DNA from: Polaribacter vadi
GTDB taxonomy: Bacteria; Bacteroidota; Bacteroidia; Flavobacteriales; Flavobacteriaceae
Reading direction: 5' to 3'
DNA length: 64,000 nt
NCBI RefSeq assembly: GCF_001761365.1
Contig: NZ_CP017477.1
Location: forward strand, 2,718,001 to 2,782,000
Shown piece after piece: positions 44,014-51,938 of this stretch (the first letter of the stretch is position 1; the number at the start of each line of letters is the position of its first letter). Below the pieces are notes generated by a model, which was not told the DNA's origin, did no database searches, and saw nothing but the letters and a program-made list of their open reading frames with translations. The position numbers were made by a program, and so were the translations under genes.

Positions 44014-44643
44014 CTACTTATGACATACTATTTTCCAAAATATCTGAGAGGGTTTATTTTTTATTGGCTTCATGGGTTCTGTAACTTCTATTACTACTAA
44101 CAAACCATAATCTTTGAATTCTTGTTTAATTTTGAATTTGTTGTAAAAGAATAAATTAACGTCGTGTACCGTAGTATATCTGTTTTCTTCAATTTCTATT
44201 CCTTTGCCATATCTCATATCGTTTATTGAAAGGGTAACGAAAACCATATACCCTCCTGGTTGTAATTGATTATAGCAATTCTTAATGCATTGTAAACGTT
44301 CTTTTTCATCGAGTAAATGCAATAAGGCATAACAAAAAATACCGTCATACTTTTTAGAATCAAAAGGCAACTCTGCTACCGAACCGTGGTAGATTTTAAC
44401 TACATCATTAAAATGATTATTAGCTATTTCAATTGCCGTTTTAGATAATTCTATTCCGGCTACGTTTTGATTATTCTTAATAAATGGTTTCGCATTTCTA
44501 CCATAACCGATACCAGGTATTAGTATTTCCTGTAATCCTTTTTCTTTGAAAAATTCAGCAGTAGATTTGGCTACATCTGTAGGTTCATAGCCCCACATGG
44601 CTTTTTTTTCTTTAAAATTTGACTCCCAAAATTCTGACATCAT
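44014..44643 (-). CDS. Class I SAM-dependent methyltransferase (TehB-like)
   Basis: A 209-residue methyltransferase. SAM motif I is EILIPGIGYGRNAKPFIK, with the acidic residue at the end of strand 2 in NVAGIELSKTAIEIA; motif IV region is KYDGIFCYALLHLLDEKERL. The N-terminal SEFWESNFKEKKAMWGYEPT resembles methyltransferases of the tellurite/thiol methylation group. It is the last gene of a three-gene unit behind an oxidoreductase and an 82-residue protein, under the Fur-type operator region. A role in metal(loid) or thiol handling is likely from context. Confidence 0.85.
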   Translation of the reverse strand: MMSEFWESNFKEKKAMWGYEPTDVAKSTAEFFKEKGLQEILIPGIGYGRNAKPFIKNNQNVAGIELSKTAIEIANNHFNDVVKIYHGSVAELPFDSKKYDGIFCYALLHLLDEKERLQCIKNCYNQLQPGGYMVFVTLSINDMRYGKGIEIEENRYTTVHDVNLFFYNKFKIKQEFKDYGLLVVIEVTEPMKPIKNKPSQIFWKIVCHK

Positions 44644-44892
44644 TTAACATTTACATAGTTTGTCTTCTAAAACATCGCACCTGAAACCTAACTTGTGAAT
44701 ATAAAACATCACCTTTTCAACATTAAAACTTTCACCTTCAACTCTTAAAATACTATGAGTGCAAGGATAATTGATTATTTGGTTTTCTATGTCATAGCTA
44801 AATTCCAAATTTGGAAAATTATTTTTTAGATTCGGTAAAATACAATTAGCTGTATTTTCACTTGGAATATTAGTTGTATATACTTCAATCAT
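44644..44892 (-). CDS. Small protein, heavy-metal-associated-domain-like
   Basis: An 82-residue protein: NIPSENTANCILPNLKNNFP, NLEFSYDIENQIINYPCTHS, ILRVEGESFNVEKVMFYIHK, and a Cys-rich end (LGFRCDVLEDKLCKC). The pattern of beta-alpha-beta with SFNVEKVMFYIHKLGF is similar to HMA-fold proteins but lacks the usual CxxC loop. The terminal C-K-C could bind a soft metal. It directly precedes the methyltransferase (no intergenic base) and follows the oxidoreductase by 10 bases. Confidence 0.6.
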   Translation of the reverse strand: MIEVYTTNIPSENTANCILPNLKNNFPNLEFSYDIENQIINYPCTHSILRVEGESFNVEKVMFYIHKLGFRCDVLEDKLCKC

Positions 44893-44902
44893 ATCTTTAC
44901 TT

Positions 44903-45904
44903 TTAAAATTGCTCTTGTGTTAATTCCAAATTTACCATTGCACCAGCCATATTACCTGACTGTACAGCATTACTTATCGAACGCATCATTGTTGCATTAT
45001 CACCACAGGCAAAAACACCTTCTATTGATGTTTTTTGAAATACATCTACTTTTATATGCTCGCTTTCGGTTAATTCGCAACCCAATGACATTGGTATTTC
45101 TGAATGTTGTTTAAAAGGAATGGCTGCGTACACTCCCACAAATGGAATCTTTTGATTGTCTTCAAATACAACATTTTTAATATATCCATTATCATGTTCA
45201 ATCTGTGATACTTTGGATTCAATAATTTTAATTTTATGCTTTTTAAGTTTCATTAATTGTTCAGCGCTAAAATCTGCGTTACCAGAGGTTAGAATCGTTA
45301 CGTCTTTTGTTAAATTATGAACTAGTGATGCTAAATGAAAAGCTCTTTCACCATTGGCCATAATACCTGTTTTTTCTCCTTTGAATTCATAACCATGGCA
45401 ATAAGGACAATGGATTAAAGTAATACCCCAAGCATCTGAAAAGCCGTTTATATCTGGCATAATGTCTTTAACTCCCGTTGCAAAAATTAATTTCTTTGCA
45501 GTAAACTCCTTACCCGATTGTGTCGTAATAAGAAAGCTATTGTTTATTTTTTTTGCATCAATTGTAAAATCCTCAATAAATTTGACTGTATTATACTGTA
45601 ATACTTGTGCTTTTGCTTTTGCTGAAATCTCACTAGGTTTGGTTCCATCATGTGTTATAAAATTATGAGCATGTGGTGTTTGCCTATTACAAGGTAAACC
45701 ACCATCTATTATTAGAATATTTCTTAAAGAACGCCCTAGTGCCATAGCAGCTGAAAGCCCTGCATAGCTACCGCCAACTATAATTACTTCAAAATCTTTT
45801 CTATCTATCATATGATTAAATTTTATAAAACTGTTTAACGTTTTAGGTAAAGTTAATGCCAAACTTACCAATCCTCCTTTTTTTATGAGCTCTCTTCTAG
45901 TCAT
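44903..45904 (-). CDS. NAD(P)/FAD-dependent oxidoreductase (thioredoxin-reductase-like) with Tat-like leader
   Basis: A 333-residue flavoprotein. FAD loop: VIIVGGSYAGLSAAMALGRS; redox motif CPYCHGYE (Cys-x-x-Cys, as in thioredoxin-reductase-like proteins); ATGVKDIMPDINGFSDAWG; C-terminal FAD motif EGVFACGDNATMMRSISNAV. The first 31 residues (MTRRELIKKGGLVSLALTLP) look like a twin-arginine signal. A cytosolic start at the Met at 45811 is possible. The gene is divergent from a Fur-family regulator, and three 17-bp dyads lie between them, one 15 bases upstream of its start. Function probably in redox or metal homeostasis. Confidence 0.85.
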   Translation of the reverse strand: MTRRELIKKGGLVSLALTLPKTLNSFIKFNHMIDRKDFEVIIVGGSYAGLSAAMALGRSLRNILIIDGGLPCNRQTPHAHNFITHDGTKPSEISAKAKAQVLQYNTVKFIEDFTIDAKKINNSFLITTQSGKEFTAKKLIFATGVKDIMPDINGFSDAWGITLIHCPYCHGYEFKGEKTGIMANGERAFHLASLVHNLTKDVTILTSGNADFSAEQLMKLKKHKIKIIESKVSQIEHDNGYIKNVVFEDNQKIPFVGVYAAIPFKQHSEIPMSLGCELTESEHIKVDVFQKTSIEGVFACGDNATMMRSISNAVQSGNMAGAMVNLELTQEQF

Positions 45905-45918
45905 TAGAAAACTACTTA

Positions 45919-45935
45919 ATGCAACATTGTCGCAT
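45919..45935. promoter_or_regulatory. Fur-family operator 1
   Basis: ATGCAACATTGTCGCAT, a 7-3-7 dyad of the form ATGCRAC-N3-GTYGCAT. It lies 15 bases upstream of the oxidoreductase start codon. Confidence 0.7.
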
Positions 45936-45972
45936 ATAATTATTTTGCAAACATATTATATTTTTCATAATA

Positions 45973-45989
45973 TTGCAACAAAGTCGCAA
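45973..45989. promoter_or_regulatory. Fur-family operator 2
   Basis: TTGCAACAAAGTCGCAA, the same 7-3-7 dyad as operator 1. It starts 23 bases before operator 3. Confidence 0.7.
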
Positions 45990-45995
45990 TAATTA

Positions 45996-46012
45996 TTGCG
46001 ATTAAATCGCAT
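45996..46012. promoter_or_regulatory. Fur-family operator 3 next to the fur start codon
   Basis: TTGCGATTAAATCGCAT, with a perfect 7-1-7 core TGCGATT-A-AATCGCA, ending 3 bases before the regulator ATG. GCAATAATTATTGC (45986-45999) bridges it to operator 2 as an additional perfect palindrome. Confidence 0.7.
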
Positions 46013-46015
46013 TAA

Positions 46016-46390
46016 ATGAAAAGAAGGAATACACCAACACAGGAAGCCGTATTAAAATTACTTGTTGAGACTGATAAAGCAATGAGTCAAGATGCTATAG
46101 AAAAAAGGATTGATATTGATATTAATCGAGCTACGATTTATCGTATTTTAAATCGATTTTGTGATGATGGTACACTTCATAAAATTGTTGCTGAAGATGG
46201 GAAACAATACTTTGCATTTTGTGTTAAATGTGATGATAACAAATTACCTGAACAACATTTTCATTTTAGATGCACTCATTGTGAAACGATAGAATGTTTG
46301 CCTAGTGCAGTACATTTTACCTTACCCAATGGGTATGATGTACAACATGTGAATTGCTTATTGACAGGGTTGTGTAATGACTGTTCTTAG
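46016..46390 (+). CDS. Fur family transcriptional regulator
   Basis: A 124-residue metalloregulator. The winged HTH is AVLKLLVETDKAMSQDAIEK then DINRATIYRILNRFCDDGTL; the metal-binding part has EQHFHFRCTHCETIECLPSA and a second Cys pair in LTGLCNDCS, giving the two CxxC motifs of a structural zinc site. It is shorter than Escherichia coli Fur and closest in look to Zur/peroxide-type members of Bacteroidetes. Operators at its promoter indicate autorepression and control of the divergent oxidoreductase unit. Confidence 0.9.
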   Translation: MKRRNTPTQEAVLKLLVETDKAMSQDAIEKRIDIDINRATIYRILNRFCDDGTLHKIVAEDGKQYFAFCVKCDDNKLPEQHFHFRCTHCETIECLPSAVHFTLPNGYDVQHVNCLLTGLCNDCS

Positions 46391-47296
46391 TTAATCTTAT
46401 TTTATTTTTAGTGAAATGAGACAAACACATACTTGAGGTAAGGAATACTTGGACATTTCGTCTTCGCTCAATACAGGCTTAACGATGGTTTTGTGCAGGT
46501 GAAGAAAAGAAATAAAATAATAATAGTAGTGCCTAGTGTGCTGGCAGCAGCGAGAATAAGTGTATTGCTTTTTATTTGCTTGTACTGATTTCTTTGATTG
46601 GTTTTGTTAAAAGTGAATGTTTTGAGAGCTGTATTTTATAATAAGATTATTAATTTATTTGAAATAATTCTATTGAATTTAAATTAGCATTTACTTTTAG
46701 TGAAACCAACTATCTACATTTTTTTACAAATGAAAAGTTATACTCTTATTGGCTTTTTTTGATTTTATAGGTGCTTTTTAATATTGTTTATAAACTAGAA
46801 TTTTTAATGTTTTAACGAATGTTAGTTTAGAATACCAAACAAGCACTTATAAAAACAATGCAACAATTATGGAATGCTGTTATATAACTGAATTTTATTA
46901 TTAATAACGGATGTGTGCGGTGGGAAGCCGCTATTTAGTTCACGACTTTTTTATTTTACGGGAGTTCATGAATAGCCACAATTAATATATATAGTTCCAA
47001 ATTGTGTGGCTGGAAGTGGCTATTTTACATAATGGCGTTATAGTGCCTGGAGTTTTTTACGGAAGAGCAGTATAACTGCGCATTATGTAACTTAGCTTTG
47101 GGGAGTTTTGTGTTTTATGAAATAATAAAAGTGTGTTGCTTTTTAGAGTTGTGCAATGAGTTTGCGAATGGAACAAGCTCTAAAATGCAACTACCTATAG
47201 AGTTTTAAAACGCTAAACTTGCGTTGGCGCGCGGAACAAACCAAAAGACAGAGGCTTTTGAGGAACGAGAAAACTGGGTTTTGGTTTGTGGGGATT
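46391..47296. other. Large non-coding region (906 bases) with several inverted repeats
   Basis: No coding frame was seen. Structures: AATAGCCAC (46971-46979) with GTGGCTATT further right, around 46971-47025; TTACATAATG (near 47023) with CATTATGTAA (near 47083) enclosing about 50 bases; ACAAACCAAAA (near 47236) with TTTTGGTTTGT (near 47279), ending close to the protease stop. The mixture of imperfect palindromes and GC-richer spots is cassette-junction-like, and nothing in it is assignable. Confidence 0.5.
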
Positions 47297-48109
47297 TTAG
47301 TCTTCCCAAATTATACTAAATGTGTGTTTATTATTCATTAAGCAATGTTCGTAAAATGGTTTTTCAGCTTGACTATCTTTCCAAACATTAAACCAATCCA
47401 TAGCAAAAACTTTTTGAGTATTTTTGAATTTTCTACCTAAATTAAAATACTCGCCAGCAACAGTATCTTCTGGAAGTTTATCTTTACCAAACTTTAAAAA
47501 CTTAAAAGGAAAATCATTTGAAGACCAATACCATTTAATATTATTTTCATAAGCATAAACTACCATTATTGGATGCGAACCAATAGAACAAAACCTTAAA
47601 GCTGTAGCTGAAATACTGGTGCCAAATTTTTTCGCTAATTCTTGTATAATTCTAAATTCAAATTTTTTATTTGAACAATATTTTCTAAATCTTAATTCTG
47701 GCATTAATAGACAGGATGCAAAAAAATCCGCTTGTCTTTCAGCTCTGTTCCTACTTTTAAAACCTGTTAATGAACAATGGCTTGGAGATAATCCTTTCAA
47801 TAATGCATTCCGATGGTCATCTATAAAATAATGACCTAACTCGTGACCAAAAGTAAAACGAGCTCTTTCCGAATAAGCATGACCTAATTTATCAATATTA
47901 ATATAAATATGAAAGTTTCTATTGGAGCATTCTAATAAACCATCAAATGCATCAGAATAGTTTCCAAAACTATAAGAAATTTTTTTTCTTTCAGCTAAAA
48001 CTATAGGATCGATTTGACTGTCAGGAAAGTAATAATCTGAAATATCGCTTGCTAAATCATTTAAATTAACAACATCGTATTGAGAAAGAAAATCATTTTT
48101 TCGCTTCAT
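47297..48109 (-). CDS. ImmA/IrrE family metallo-endopeptidase
   Basis: A 270-residue protein with the zinc-protease motif in RARFTFGHELGHYFIDDHR (HExxH) and a downstream Glu-containing helix (NRAERQADFFASCLLMPELR). ImmA/IrrE proteases cleave repressors or anti-sigma-type proteins in mobile-element and stress switches. It is the last gene of a three-gene unit behind an ECF-like sigma factor and a 100-residue protein whose reading frame overlaps it by 17 bases, so the small protein could be its substrate or partner. Confidence 0.9.
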   Translation of the reverse strand: MKRKNDFLSQYDVVNLNDLASDISDYYFPDSQIDPIVLAERKKISYSFGNYSDAFDGLLECSNRNFHIYINIDKLGHAYSERARFTFGHELGHYFIDDHRNALLKGLSPSHCSLTGFKSRNRAERQADFFASCLLMPELRFRKYCSNKKFEFRIIQELAKKFGTSISATALRFCSIGSHPIMVVYAYENNIKWYWSSNDFPFKFLKFGKDKLPEDTVAGEYFNLGRKFKNTQKVFAMDWFNVWKDSQAEKPFYEHCLMNNKHTFSIIWED

Positions 48110-48395
48110 TTTTATCTTTACGCATTTTTTCTCTTATTTCATCTGTGATTTTTTTACCCTCTCTCGCTGCCATAGATAATGGAATGATAGCTTTATTTTC
48201 ATTTAATTTTATTACTTTTTTTGTGATAGAAATATCTTTATCTATTATGTTTTCAATAGAAGGCCACTCTTTTGGGGATTCAAAATCCGCCGTAAATTTA
48301 TTTTCAAAAGCTATAATTTCTTCTTCAGATTGGGGCATTGAGTAACCAAATTTTTTCAATAATTGTCCAATATCTTTTTTGCTATTTGTTTCCAT
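48093..48395 (-). CDS. Small charged protein between sigma factor and protease
   Basis: A 100-residue protein of unknown family: MPQSEEEIIAFENKFTADFE, then PKEWPSIENIIDKDI, and a Lys/Glu-rich helical end (KKITDEIREKMRKDKNEAKK). Overlap with the protease gene and a 12-base gap to the sigma factor gene show one operon. An anti-sigma or substrate role is a guess from position only. Confidence 0.6.
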   Translation of the reverse strand: METNSKKDIGQLLKKFGYSMPQSEEEIIAFENKFTADFESPKEWPSIENIIDKDISITKKVIKLNENKAIIPLSMAAREGKKITDEIREKMRKDKNEAKK

Positions 48396-48407
48396 TTTAC
48401 TGAATTT

Positions 48408-49049
48408 TTAATTGCTTTTTTTGATAGATTCTCTAATTTGTTTTTTAACACGTGAAATTATTTGACGTATGTTATCCCAAGTAGTTTCAAACATAGACTC
48501 CATAAGCTTTATATTTTCACTTCTCATTTTTTTTCCTTCTTCATAATGTTGAAAATATACACTTATGATGTCTCTCTTTTTAGGATCAAGATTTGCTAAA
48601 ATTACATCTAATTGATTATTTTTTTTAGGTAGTTCCTTTTCTAAAACTTCGTACTCATTATCTTTTAAATTAAAAAGCCAATCATTGTTGGGGTCATCAA
48701 CTTTAGATGTTTCATTTTTTAAATATGATTCATTATTTCTTAAATACTCCAATCTTTTATAATGTGCAATTGTAGCTAAATAAGCTTTAAAACCAGAGTC
48801 TGATGATCTATGTTTTTCTGGTATATAATCCCAATCTAATGGATTGTTCCAAACATGATTAAATATTTCATTGAGTATCGTTTTAGAGAATTCCTCTTTA
48901 TGTGATTTATAGTTAATGTTTTTCATGATTACATTGTATAAAAACAATCTGTAATACTCATAAACTTTAGAAAAAGAAACTTTAGCTTCTTTGAGATTTA
49001 TTTCTTTTTCTGAAATAATTAATAAATGATATTCTATATCCAATAGCAT
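48408..49049 (-). CDS. ECF-like RNA polymerase sigma factor
   Basis: About 213 residues from the Met at 49049. Region 2 is in KEEFSKTILNEIFNHVWNNP and SGFKAYLATIAHYKRLEYLR; region 4 is DPKKRDIISVYFQHYEEGKK then FETTWDNIRQIISRVKKQIR. The region 4 HTH is diverged, so a sigma-like regulator is an alternative. The Met at 49076 is rejected because a promoter -7 box (TATATTTG, minus strand 49081-49074) and a dyad overlap it. It heads the unit with the small protein and the ImmA protease, and diverges from the cyclase operon. Confidence 0.75.
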   Translation of the reverse strand: MLLDIEYHLLIISEKEINLKEAKVSFSKVYEYYRLFLYNVIMKNINYKSHKEEFSKTILNEIFNHVWNNPLDWDYIPEKHRSSDSGFKAYLATIAHYKRLEYLRNNESYLKNETSKVDDPNNDWLFNLKDNEYEVLEKELPKKNNQLDVILANLDPKKRDIISVYFQHYEEGKKMRSENIKLMESMFETTWDNIRQIISRVKKQIRESIKKSN

Positions 49050-49069
49050 TATAATGATATGTGTTTTCC

Positions 49070-49090
49070 GTGACAAATATATTTTGTCAC
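49070..49090. promoter_or_regulatory. Operator dyad between the sigma factor and cyclase operons
   Basis: GTGACAAA-TATAT-TTTGTCAC: perfect 8-bp arms. On the minus strand it contains TATATTTG, an exact -7 box for the sigma factor gene, so a protein bound here would control it and could affect the divergent defence operon. Confidence 0.65.
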
Positions 49091-49165
49091 ACTTTGTTCA
49101 TATATACATAGCACCTCTAAAAGTTGAGGTTTAAAAAAGGTTAAAATAAACAAAATTTAATTAAG

Positions 49166-49339
49166 ATGGCAACAAATGGTAAAAGCGGAGATAATCGCAG
49201 ACATGGAGCAGTCAAAGGACGTTCACAAGTATTAAATCCTAAAACAAATCTTTATGTAAAGAGAGATGCAGAAACAGGAAAATTTATGGACGTAAAAACT
49301 ACTGGAGGAAAATTTAAAGGAGTACGTAAAGAAAAATAA
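49166..49339 (+). CDS. Small basic protein heading the cyclase operon
   Basis: A 57-residue protein: MATNGKSGDNRRHGAVKGRS, then QVLNPKTNLYVKRDAETGKF, MDVKTTGG and a basic end. It is Gly/Lys/Arg-rich with no membrane segment. Small proteins of this look occur in many bacteria with unknown function. It starts 9 bases upstream of the LRAT gene's ATG and shares its transcript. Confidence 0.75.
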   Translation: MATNGKSGDNRRHGAVKGRSQVLNPKTNLYVKRDAETGKFMDVKTTGGKFKGVRKEK

Positions 49340-49348
49340 ATTTTAAAA

Positions 49349-49783
49349 ATGAATGTTATTAAAAATTATAATACACTATTTAATAGCCTGGAACCAATCG
49401 ATGTTATCGTGGCTAAAAAAAGAGTTGGTTTAGGAAGAATTTTGAACCACTATATTGTTTATTTAGGTAATGGTGTATTCGTTGGGAATTTAAAAGGTAG
49501 AGTAAAACAAGTAACACAAATTGAACTTTATGATTTGCTTAAAGTTTATGAACCTGTTGAAATTAGAAAATTTACTGGAACACAATTAGATGCAAGAGAA
49601 GCCATATTTAGAGTTAAGCAAAAGCTAGGACAACCTTACAGTTTTTTAGGCTTCAATTGTGAACATTTTGCCAATTGGGTACAATATGGTAAAGAAACAA
49701 GTAGTCAAGTTACCAACGGTTTTTTAATACTGGCTGGTTTAATCACTTTAAAACTAATTACTAATGGAGATGGAAAAAGATAG
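49349..49783 (+). CDS. LRAT-family (NlpC/P60-like) thiol hydrolase/acyltransferase
   Basis: A 144-residue protein of the LRAT fold. The catalytic His is in GRILNHYIVYLG and the catalytic Cys in the hallmark FNCEHFANWVQ (NCEHF). The C-terminus has one hydrophobic segment (GFLILAGLITLKLI), suggesting membrane attachment, as in phospholipid-acting LRAT/HRASLS proteins. In prokaryotic conflict systems LRAT-like domains are thought to attack lipids or peptides. It overlaps the downstream effector gene by 20 bases or 14, depending on which ATG the latter uses. Confidence 0.85.
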   Translation: MNVIKNYNTLFNSLEPIDVIVAKKRVGLGRILNHYIVYLGNGVFVGNLKGRVKQVTQIELYDLLKVYEPVEIRKFTGTQLDAREAIFRVKQKLGQPYSFLGFNCEHFANWVQYGKETSSQVTNGFLILAGLITLKLITNGDGKR

Positions 49784-50255
49784 ATTGAAATATACTATAA
49801 ATAGATTTGACCATTATTTTGATAGTGTTAATAATAAGTCAGCTGTTTATATTGCCATAAATACTTTCATAACTGGTGGTATTATTGTATTACTAACGCA
49901 GACTAATATTGTAAAGGAATTAATTATTTTAGGTCAAGTTATTGTTTGGATATTATTACTTACAGGTATTGTAAATCTTATCGTATTATCTATTGCAAGT
50001 ATTCCATTTTTTTCAATTAAACCAAAATCTATCTATTATTTTGGAGCAATATCTAAAATGACCCAATCTGAATTCAACAAAACTTCTAAAAATTATACTG
50101 AAAAGGAAGAATTAAAAGATTTAAGATCACAAACGTTTGTCCTTTCACAAGGTTTAACAGAAAAATTCACAAAATTAAAATTAGCAGGTTTATTATTGGT
50201 TACACAATTCTTTATGCTTCTATTAATTTTTATAACCATATTAACCAATCTATAA
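49764..50255 (+). CDS. Pycsar-type transmembrane effector
   Basis: A 163-residue membrane protein. After a soluble helix (KDRLKYTINRFDHYFDSVNN KSA region) come helices VYIAINTFITGGIIVLLTQ and VIVWILLLTGIVNLIVLSI, the motif SIPFFSIKP, a charged middle, and a C-terminal helix (LLLVTQFFMLLLIFITIL). This layout matches Pycsar TM effectors, which bind cCMP or cUMP and disrupt the membrane. It lies 11 bases before a nucleotidyl cyclase. Start at 49764 or at the second Met at 49770. Confidence 0.75.
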   Translation: MEMEKDRLKYTINRFDHYFDSVNNKSAVYIAINTFITGGIIVLLTQTNIVKELIILGQVIVWILLLTGIVNLIVLSIASIPFFSIKPKSIYYFGAISKMTQSEFNKTSKNYTEKEELKDLRSQTFVLSQGLTEKFTKLKLAGLLLVTQFFMLLLIFITILTNL

Positions 50256-50266
50256 AATTAAAAATT

Positions 50267-51253
50267 ATGAGTATTTTCAATCCGTATTTGGATGTTATCA
50301 AAAAAGCAGTTGATAAAGATCCGAGAAACCATTACATTAAACTTTTTTCAAAACAACCAGAATCAGATTTTGACACAAGTTACATTAACGAATTACGAAA
50401 TGAGTTACCAGGTTTAGAAAACCTAAATGAATCTTCTCGCTTAGTAAAAGGAATCAATGCACCAGCAGTTGAGAGTTTACCAAGATTAGGAAATCATCCT
50501 GATTTTGCAAATTTACAAAACACTAATAACACGGAAAAGCATTGGATTATTTCAGCTTTTGTTGATGTAAAAAAGAGCACACAACTTTACAATAATTTTG
50601 CCTTAGCTACTGTAGCTTTAATTACGGAAAGTATTATTAAGGCATCTATTCTAGCTGTAAATTTATGTGGTGGTTACGTACATCGAATACAGGGTGACGG
50701 ATTGATGGTTTATTTTGGTGGAAAAAATATTGAGAAAAAACAAGCTACAAAAGATGCTTTAAAAGCTTTTGCTATGATTTCTTATTTTGTGAAAAATGAT
50801 TTAAAAGACTATTTTGATTCGCAAGGGATTAAAGAAATATACACTAGAACAGGTATTGATTTAGGACATGATAACCAAGTACTTTGGATGTACTCTGGGT
50901 TAGGAGATTCAGGGGAAGTCACTACTTGTAGTTTGCATACTAGTCTTGCTCCTAAAATGCAAGCTAACGCCAGTTCAAATGGAATCGTTACAGGACAAAA
51001 TATTATCAATCAAATTTCTTCTTCTGACAAGTATTTTAAAGTAAAGTCTAAACCTATATGGGATTATGAAGATGGGCGATTTTATAATCAATATGATTTT
51101 AATTGGGAAAGATATCTAGTAGATAATGATTTTGCAAAACAAAATATTAAAGGTGATTTGATTTTAGACATCGGTAATACCGTAACACCAATATTAAACC
51201 CAACTCATTTAAGTCCTATTGCAGAGATAAATAAACCTTATTATAATTTTTAA
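50267..51253 (+). CDS. Class III adenylate/guanylate-cyclase-fold enzyme (PycC-like)
   Basis: A 328-residue soluble cyclase. The first metal-binding Asp lies in SAFVDVKKSTQLYNNFALAT and the second in VHRIQGDGLMVYFGG; the C-terminal half has RTGIDLGHDNQVLWMYSGLG and GEVTTCSLHTSLAPKMQANA. These features match pyrimidine cyclases of Pycsar anti-phage systems, where the enzyme makes cCMP or cUMP on infection and activates the adjacent effector. Base specificity cannot be read with certainty. Its stop overlaps the start of the next gene (position 51253). Confidence 0.85.
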   Translation: MSIFNPYLDVIKKAVDKDPRNHYIKLFSKQPESDFDTSYINELRNELPGLENLNESSRLVKGINAPAVESLPRLGNHPDFANLQNTNNTEKHWIISAFVDVKKSTQLYNNFALATVALITESIIKASILAVNLCGGYVHRIQGDGLMVYFGGKNIEKKQATKDALKAFAMISYFVKNDLKDYFDSQGIKEIYTRTGIDLGHDNQVLWMYSGLGDSGEVTTCSLHTSLAPKMQANASSNGIVTGQNIINQISSSDKYFKVKSKPIWDYEDGRFYNQYDFNWERYLVDNDFAKQNIKGDLILDIGNTVTPILNPTHLSPIAEINKPYYNF

Positions 51254-51912
51254 TGAATTCTGCTCTTAAAAAAGACATAGATAAGTTTCAAAATACTTAT
51301 TATAATTTTAAGATTACTAAAAATGAGAATTATGCTATTTTAAGTGGTATTATTACTGTTTTTGATGTTAATAATATGCCTTGGGAAAATTATGGTATTG
51401 ATATATTTGTACCAACTAATAATTATCCTCACGTTACACCTATAGTTGTTGAAACAACTAAAAATATTGATAGAAGTTGGGATTTTCATATATCAGACGA
51501 AGGTTTATGCTGTCTTGCAATAACCCATAAACTAATTTTAGCAAAAAGGAGTGGTATTAATTTAATTAATTTTTACCAAAAATTTATCTACCCATTTTTT
51601 GCAAACCATCAATATAAATTAAAAACAGGCAAATATGCTAATGGAGAGTTTGAGCACCAAGAGAAAGGCATCATACAATTTTATCAAGAAGAATTAGAGA
51701 CAGACAATCTTTTATATATTGAAACAATCCTCCAAATTGGAATAGGGAAACTTAAAATTGGAAATAATGATTTATGTCCAATTTGTAGGGATAAAAAATT
51801 TAAAAGATGTTGTAAGATTAAAGTCTTAAAAATAGAGAAGTATGGTTTGAAACAACTTAAAAAAGATTTAGATATTGTTAAAAATGAAATTCTAAAATAT
51901 AACAACCTTTAA
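51253..51912 (+). CDS. E2-like (UBC-fold) protein with C-terminal SEC-C zinc motif
   Basis: A 219-residue protein. NYPHVTPIVVETTKN and WDFHISDEGLCCLAI follow the pattern of ubiquitin-conjugating enzymes (YPxxxP, then the catalytic Cys after the conserved His region), so Cys in GLCCLA may be the thioester site. The C-terminus has CPICRDKKFKRCC, a SEC-C zinc-binding motif. The start overlaps the cyclase stop by one base, so it belongs to the same operon. In CBASS systems an E2 module modifies the cyclase; a parallel role here is inference. Confidence 0.7.
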   Translation: MNSALKKDIDKFQNTYYNFKITKNENYAILSGIITVFDVNNMPWENYGIDIFVPTNNYPHVTPIVVETTKNIDRSWDFHISDEGLCCLAITHKLILAKRSGINLINFYQKFIYPFFANHQYKLKTGKYANGEFEHQEKGIIQFYQEELETDNLLYIETILQIGIGKLKIGNNDLCPICRDKKFKRCCKIKVLKIEKYGLKQLKKDLDIVKNEILKYNNL

Positions 51913-51938
51913 CTTTTATTAACCCCCTTTCTACCCAC

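Noticed and set aside
49049-49076. Met at 49076 as start of the sigma factor
   Set aside because: The promoter -7 box and the operator dyad overlap the first codons from that start.
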